64,000 bases of DNA from JAGOPY01 sp964619555. Its GTDB lineage: Bacteria > Bacteroidota > Bacteroidia > Bacteroidales > JAGOPY01. The notes under the pieces are model-generated. The model was not told the DNA's origin. It was given only the letters and a program-made list of their open reading frames with translations, and searched no databases. The DNA lies in contig CAZUDV010000015.1 of the NCBI GenBank assembly GCA_964619555.1, positions 47,838 to 111,837 on the forward strand, read 5' to 3'. The first letter of the stretch is position 1. Each line of letters opens with the position of its first letter. The translations under genes were made by a program, and so were the position numbers. Shown here piece by piece: positions 60,601 to 64,000 of the stretch.

Positions 60601-60841
60601 GCTGGATTATGCAGAAAGCCGGCTACGTCATCCGGCAGATCTCAAAGCCAATGATTTTATCGATGTCAATGTCGATCTGAAACAGATGGGCGTAGGTGGA
60701 AACGATAGCTGGGGGGCCAGGCCGCTCCGGCAGTATATCCTTCCATCACGACCCTATTCCTTCACTTTTGGAATCAGGGTGATCAATGAGAAAGATGATC
60801 CGATGATCCTAGGCAAAAGACAGGTCATATCATCCCAATAA
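57680..60841 (+). CDS. Secreted GH2 beta-galactosidase
   Basis: A 1053-residue enzyme with signal peptide MRIKLLIIPVFFFSFHIHAQ. It has a GH2 jelly-roll domain (AVPSNWELQGYGVPIYVN), an Ig-like domain, a TIM barrel with NRHEHDPITA, acid/base Glu478 in WSMGNEAGDG and nucleophile Glu541 in MCEYAHSMGNSTGN, then the C-terminal Bgal_small_N-type domain (FWRGPTDNDHGN, WFGRGPFENYEDR). The length and domains match LacZ-type enzymes. It should act in the periplasm or outside on beta-galactosides such as mucin or plant glycans. The hexosaminidase gene follows 6 bp later, so the two glycosidases are co-expressed. Confidence 0.92.
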   Translation: MRIKLLIIPVFFFSFHIHAQVLEDWQNPAVVGINKEAPHATLIPCQDERTALENNRMNSTRYKNLNGLWHFYFSERPSDKPAGFEKMSYDDRYWKQIAVPSNWELQGYGVPIYVNIAYEWTKNPQPPFVPTDYNPVGCYRFKFELPDSWEDMNVFIHFGAVKSAFYLWINGQKVGYSEDSKTPAEFNITPYIHKGINLIALEVYRWSDGSYLECQDFWRISGIERDVYLVARPQVYIRDFFAHTGLQNSYKDGDLKLETELVNSSVKKSRSVTCKMKLLAPDNKTVIADFAKKANLAKGERLTVVFDTTIASVSKWTAETPVLYTLVQSVYDEIGVCQEAIATRIGFRTSEIKDGLLLVNGVPVTLKGVNRHEHDPITAHAVTGQSMLKDIKLLKENNFNTVRTSHYPNDPYWYELCDQYGLYVIDEANIESHGMGYRPDRTLGNDPRFLPSHKARVLAMLERDKNHPGVIIWSMGNEAGDGENFDSCFSLIKWRDPSRPIHYERAELRHNTEIYCPMYPDIDYLEEYASKPQERPLIMCEYAHSMGNSTGNLQEYWDAIEEHPHLQGGSIWDWVDQGFAQYKPDGKLYYAYGGDFGPPNTPSDSNFCCNGLVLPDRTPHPALFEVKKVYQYVNFSLVDTTNLTISMKNNYDFRTLEHLDIVTKIFADDDMIFEGKMTSPKLGPGDEEEFQLGIQGIKPGTEYFVNFYAVTNKNDGIVRKGTILASEQILIPVVPSDNLPVAQRASLEPVWSTDRKSVTITGVGFFVTFDTLSGMITSLKVNDIEYLVKGFSPNFWRGPTDNDHGNRAQQRLRIWKTAGRDQKVKSFSLAKPGRSEIMVKVSYELTHLRVPYTVEYRLFGSGDIIITGNMDPGAAELPELPRFGMNFRIPAEYHQARWFGRGPFENYEDRKTAAFVGLYESEVKDMFFPYVRPQESGTRTDIRWMTLSDDDGNGLMITGMPLFSASALLYTIDQLDYAESRLRHPADLKANDFIDVNVDLKQMGVGGNDSWGARPLRQYILPSRPYSFTFGIRVINEKDDPMILGKRQVISSQ

Positions 60842-60847
60842 TTGATC

Positions 60848-63202
60848 ATGAATAGAATATTTTCTTTTCTGTGGATATCTTCCATTATTCTGGTCTTTTC
60901 GTGCAATCAGGAACCGGAAAAGATATTGCCGGTCAGCATTATTCCCAAACCCGTCCAACTGATTCAAAATCCCGGGGGGTTCCATATTGATGAGAACACA
61001 TCGGTTCGATTTGCCGGTACTGAATTAAACCAGACAGCCCTGCTGCTGGTATCACATTTGAATCATCTGGCAGGATTCGGATTGAAAGCGGAAAAGGCAC
61101 AATTACCAGATAAAAATTCTATTTTTTTAAGAATCGACAGCTCTTTAATCAGCCATTTAGGGGAAGAAGGCTATCATTTTCATTCCGATAAAGATAAGAT
61201 CGAGATAACCGCAGCAGATCCAGCCGGAATTTTTTATGGAGTTCAGACCTTATATCAGCTTTTACCGGTTACTTATTTGAAGCATGAAGCCCAAAAAGCT
61301 GGTCACTGGGTAATTCCGGCCGTTGAAGTTACCGACTATCCAAGATTTTCATGGAGGGGCATGCACCTGGATGTTTCACGCCATTTTTTCCCGGTGGAAT
61401 TCATCAAGAAATACATCGACCTGATCGCCATGCATAAAATGAATATCTTTCACTGGCATTTAACGGATGATAACGGCTGGCGGATAGAGATGGATCAGCA
61501 TCCCCTTTTAACAGAAGTGGCCGCCTGGCGGGTTGACAGGGAATCCTTGCCCTGGGACGCACGACCGTTGCCACAACCCGGTGAAAAAGCAACATACGGT
61601 GGATTTTATTCAAAGGAGGAGATTCGGGATGTCATCGATTATGCTTCAGAAAGACATATCACCATTATTCCTGAAATAGAAATGCCCGGCCATACTAGTG
61701 AAGTTTTTGCCGCCTACCCGGAATTGTCATGCACCGGTGAAAGGATAGGCGTAAAGCCTGGTTCTTACTGGCCTATTACGGATATTTTCTGTGCCGGCAA
61801 GGAAGAAACCTTTGTATTCATTGAAAATGTATTGCGGGAAGTCGCGGAATTATTTCCTTCAGGCTATATCCACATCGGTGGCGATGAGGCGGATAAGGCA
61901 CGCTGGAGGGCTTGTCCGCTGTGTCAGCAACGAATAAAAAGCGAACATTTATCAGGGGAGGAGGAGCTTCAAAGTTATTTTATACGGCGAGTCGAAAAAA
62001 TGCTGGCTGGCATGGACAAAAAACTCATTGGATGGGATGAGATCCTGGAAGGGGGACTGGCGCCTGAAGCTACGGTCATGTCATGGCGAGGATTTGAAGG
62101 GGGCATTGAGGCAGCCAGGCAGGGACACGATGTCGTTATGTGCCCTACGAGTTATTGCTATTTTGACTATTACCAGGCTGATCCGGGATTCCAGCCGGAA
62201 GCGATCGGGGGACTGATCACGCTCAGGAAGGTCTATTCATTCAATCCGGTCCCTTCGGAACTCAATGCGGCCGAAGCCGGGCATATTCTTGGCGCCCAGG
62301 GAAATATCTGGTCTGAATACATTGCCACACCCGAAAAGGTGGAATATATGGCACTTCCAAGAATGACGGCCCTGGCAGAAGTGCTTTGGAGCCCTGCCGG
62401 AAGCGGGAATTGGGAAGATTTCCGATCCAGGCTCAAGGATCAGTTTCTTAGATTTGATGCATTGAATGTCAATTATTCGGAAGGGTCTGCTAAAGTCAAC
62501 CTGGAAACCCATTACGATTCGATGTACCGGGTGATGAAAATCGGGATGGATACGGAGATGGCAGGGACCGAAATCTTTTTCACCCTGGATGGCAGTGAAC
62601 CTGGCGAGAATTCCTGCCGGTATACTACACCGATTGAACTGAAAGAGAATACGGTCGTAAAAGCGATTGCCAGAAAAAATGGCAGGTTTCTTGAAAAGCC
62701 GGCCGTCAATCAGATCGCAGTTCATAAGGGGATTGGATGTCAGGTGACCTATCTGGAAAGCTTTAGCGGGAGATATACCGCGCAGGGCGAAACGGCCCTG
62801 AATGACGGACTAAGCGCTTCCTCAGCATTCAATGACGGGATGTGGCAGGGTTTTAACGGAAATGACATGGACGTGGTGTTTGATTTAAAAGAAGGTTGTA
62901 CGGTCAACACGGTCGAGGCAACCTTCCTCCAGGATCAGGAGAGGTGGATTTTTCTGCCTGAGAAGCTGACATTATTTATTTCGGACGATGGTGATTCGTT
63001 TGAAAAACTGACGGTTATCAATCATCATATTCCCCGACAAAGCGAAGCTCCCCTGATCCATTCATTTTCATTTTATTCTGATAAACCGCTGGAAGTCAGG
63101 TGTATTCGTATCCAAGCAAAAAATATGGGACAATGTCCTGCCTGGCACCCGGGAACGGGCCAGCCGGCCTGGATTTTCGCGGACGAAATTGTAATTCATT
63201 AA
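60848..63202 (+). CDS. GH20 beta-N-acetylhexosaminidase lipoprotein
   Basis: A 784-residue lipoprotein (lipobox LVFSC, Cys ~19). It has a GH20b N-terminal domain (PVSIIPKPVQLIQNPGGFHI) and a catalytic barrel with FSWRGMHLDVSRHFFPVEF, HWHLTDDNGWRIEM and the catalytic Asp346-Glu347 pair in HIGGDEADKARW. Tryptophans of the GlcNAc pocket appear in MSWRGFEGGI. The C-terminus adds a chitobiase-like beta domain (ITFTLDGSEPG-type) and an F5/8-type C-like discoidin domain. It removes terminal GlcNAc or GalNAc from glycans. Paired with the GH2 enzyme it fits host-glycan or chitin-like degradation at the cell surface. Confidence 0.92.
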   Translation: MNRIFSFLWISSIILVFSCNQEPEKILPVSIIPKPVQLIQNPGGFHIDENTSVRFAGTELNQTALLLVSHLNHLAGFGLKAEKAQLPDKNSIFLRIDSSLISHLGEEGYHFHSDKDKIEITAADPAGIFYGVQTLYQLLPVTYLKHEAQKAGHWVIPAVEVTDYPRFSWRGMHLDVSRHFFPVEFIKKYIDLIAMHKMNIFHWHLTDDNGWRIEMDQHPLLTEVAAWRVDRESLPWDARPLPQPGEKATYGGFYSKEEIRDVIDYASERHITIIPEIEMPGHTSEVFAAYPELSCTGERIGVKPGSYWPITDIFCAGKEETFVFIENVLREVAELFPSGYIHIGGDEADKARWRACPLCQQRIKSEHLSGEEELQSYFIRRVEKMLAGMDKKLIGWDEILEGGLAPEATVMSWRGFEGGIEAARQGHDVVMCPTSYCYFDYYQADPGFQPEAIGGLITLRKVYSFNPVPSELNAAEAGHILGAQGNIWSEYIATPEKVEYMALPRMTALAEVLWSPAGSGNWEDFRSRLKDQFLRFDALNVNYSEGSAKVNLETHYDSMYRVMKIGMDTEMAGTEIFFTLDGSEPGENSCRYTTPIELKENTVVKAIARKNGRFLEKPAVNQIAVHKGIGCQVTYLESFSGRYTAQGETALNDGLSASSAFNDGMWQGFNGNDMDVVFDLKEGCTVNTVEATFLQDQERWIFLPEKLTLFISDDGDSFEKLTVINHHIPRQSEAPLIHSFSFYSDKPLEVRCIRIQAKNMGQCPAWHPGTGQPAWIFADEIVIH

Positions 63203-63223
63203 CAGCCAATAATCAAAAAAGAT

Positions 63224-63970
63224 ATGTTGAAATATTCATTTTCTATCCTGATCCTATTATATGCTCTTTTCATCTCTTTTGCACGATCAGATGATCAGGG
63301 TTATTCCGCTACCTCAAGATACGATTACTATACCCATGAAAAGACTGGACAGATTGTGGTTTATACACCCGGATCCAAAACGGGAATGACGGTTACGGCC
63401 GATATAGTCTTTGCTTTTGACTTTCTGAACAGGAATGTACCGGTCTTCCCCGGCCACGCCGTACCAGTATCGTTCAGCCTGGAGAAATTCAAACCTGGTG
63501 ACAACGAAGTTACGGTCTCTTTTTATGAAGATGGAAAATGGATAGATTCCAGGAAGGTAAATATCCTTCTCAAAGCCGGCAAGGCCAATGAAGTCAAGTG
63601 TGATTTGCTCACCGGAACCCTGGTAGCAGACGAAATGCCATTCTTCCCGGTTGGGTTTTATTGTCAATGGCCACTTATTGAAACCTTTCCGGAAGAAGAA
63701 GCGGTAAGGGGTTTCAACCTCATGTCGCCCTATTGGAAGATAGATAAAAAGAACCGAAAGGACAGGATTAAGTTCATGGATCGATGCGCTGAACTGGGAA
63801 TGAAAGTCAATTACAATCTCTGTAACGTAGCGGCCGGGGGTATGATGGCTGAGGAAAAAGGATCGCTTTCAAAGTCGGATCAACTCAAATTATTGCAGCA
63901 GGAAGTGGAAGCAATCCGGGATCATCCCGCCCTGTTGTCATGGTATTTATTTGTATTAGCTAAAACTTAA
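63224..63970 (+). pseudogene. Secreted glycoside-hydrolase-like protein, frame broken at the 3' end
   Basis: A signal peptide (to ~23) is followed by a beta domain (~30-125) and the beginning of a TIM-barrel-like domain: DEMPFFPVGFYCQWPLIETF, FNLMSPYWKID, CAELGMKVNYNLCNV and EVEAIRDHPALLSWYL. In related secreted glycoside-hydrolase-like proteins this last motif continues as WY(I/L)xDEPD with a long barrel after it. Here the frame changes right after WYL to FVLAKT and stops at 63970. This could be an insertion, a frameshift or an assembly join; the window ends 30 bp later. It lies 21 bp after the hexosaminidase gene, likely in the same operon. Confidence 0.55.
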
Positions 63971-64000
63971 TCTGACAGTTACCGTAGAAGTGATTATGTC

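Overview
The window comes from a chromosome of a Bacteroidota bacterium, most likely an anaerobic member of the Bacteroidales/Marinilabiliales. Supporting signs are several type IX secretion (T9SS) C-terminal sorting domains, HmuY and TonB-receptor genes, LytS/LytTR two-component pairs, repeated TAnnTTTG-type -7 promoter boxes, secreted GH2 and GH20 glycosidases, and an oxygen-sensitive glycyl-radical enzyme. Base composition looks even across the window. There are no phage head, packaging or integrase genes.

Region 1 (1-25,010, all + strand) is most of an extracellular contractile injection system (eCIS, the Afp/PVC/MAC family). The order is: sheath C-terminus (cut by the window edge), two gp19-type tube proteins, a DUF5908 peptide, a LysM tube/baseplate protein, a VgrG-like spike, a PAAR tip, a gp25 wedge, two large baseplate proteins, a 1353-residue protein of unknown role, a tape-measure protein, a 1304-residue multidomain effector candidate (amidase-like domain, DUF4157/eCIS-core domain, HNH nuclease motif, long beta-rich tail), a TPR protein, a small DUF4157-leader-like peptide, the AAA+ ATPase and two membrane proteins. 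Gaps are short and several junctions are ATGA/TGATG overlaps, so it reads as one operon. Other sheaths and the cap (Afp16 type) would lie upstream of the window.

Region 2 (25,020-32,700) holds housekeeping and envelope genes: mtaB and miaB (tRNA methylthiolation), a ferredoxin-NADP-reductase-like flavoprotein, a DEAD-box helicase, a C-terminally anchored carbohydrate-binding-like protein, a T9SS-secreted cupredoxin, a c-type cytochrome lipoprotein and a small membrane protein. Region 3 (32,700-41,900) is a heme-uptake-like operon (HmuY-like / TonB receptor / HmuY-like) followed by two LytS-LytTR pairs facing each other. Region 4 (42,100-47,000) has a secreted M64 peptidase, a lipid A-type acyltransferase, a long-chain acyl-CoA ligase and a lipoprotein.

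Region 5 (47,236-52,649) is a hydroxyproline-use locus: glycyl-radical activase, trans-4-hydroxyproline dehydratase (HypD type), an EamA transporter and a trans-3-hydroxyproline dehydratase. It is followed by a T9SS M14 carboxypeptidase and a T9SS beta-helix protein. Region 6 (56,700-64,000) has cutC, a GH2 beta-galactosidase, a GH20 hexosaminidase and a secreted protein whose reading frame breaks off at the end of the window.

The most unusual signal beyond the eCIS is a dispersed family of tandem heptanucleotide repeats (consensus NRACYKY) between about 26.4 and 56.9 kb. These arrays sit between genes, form the start region of miaB, the activase and cutC, and are read through in frame inside miaB, hypD, the EamA transporter and two T9SS sorting domains. 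An 11-bp array at 51,607-51,650 duplicates a start codon four times.
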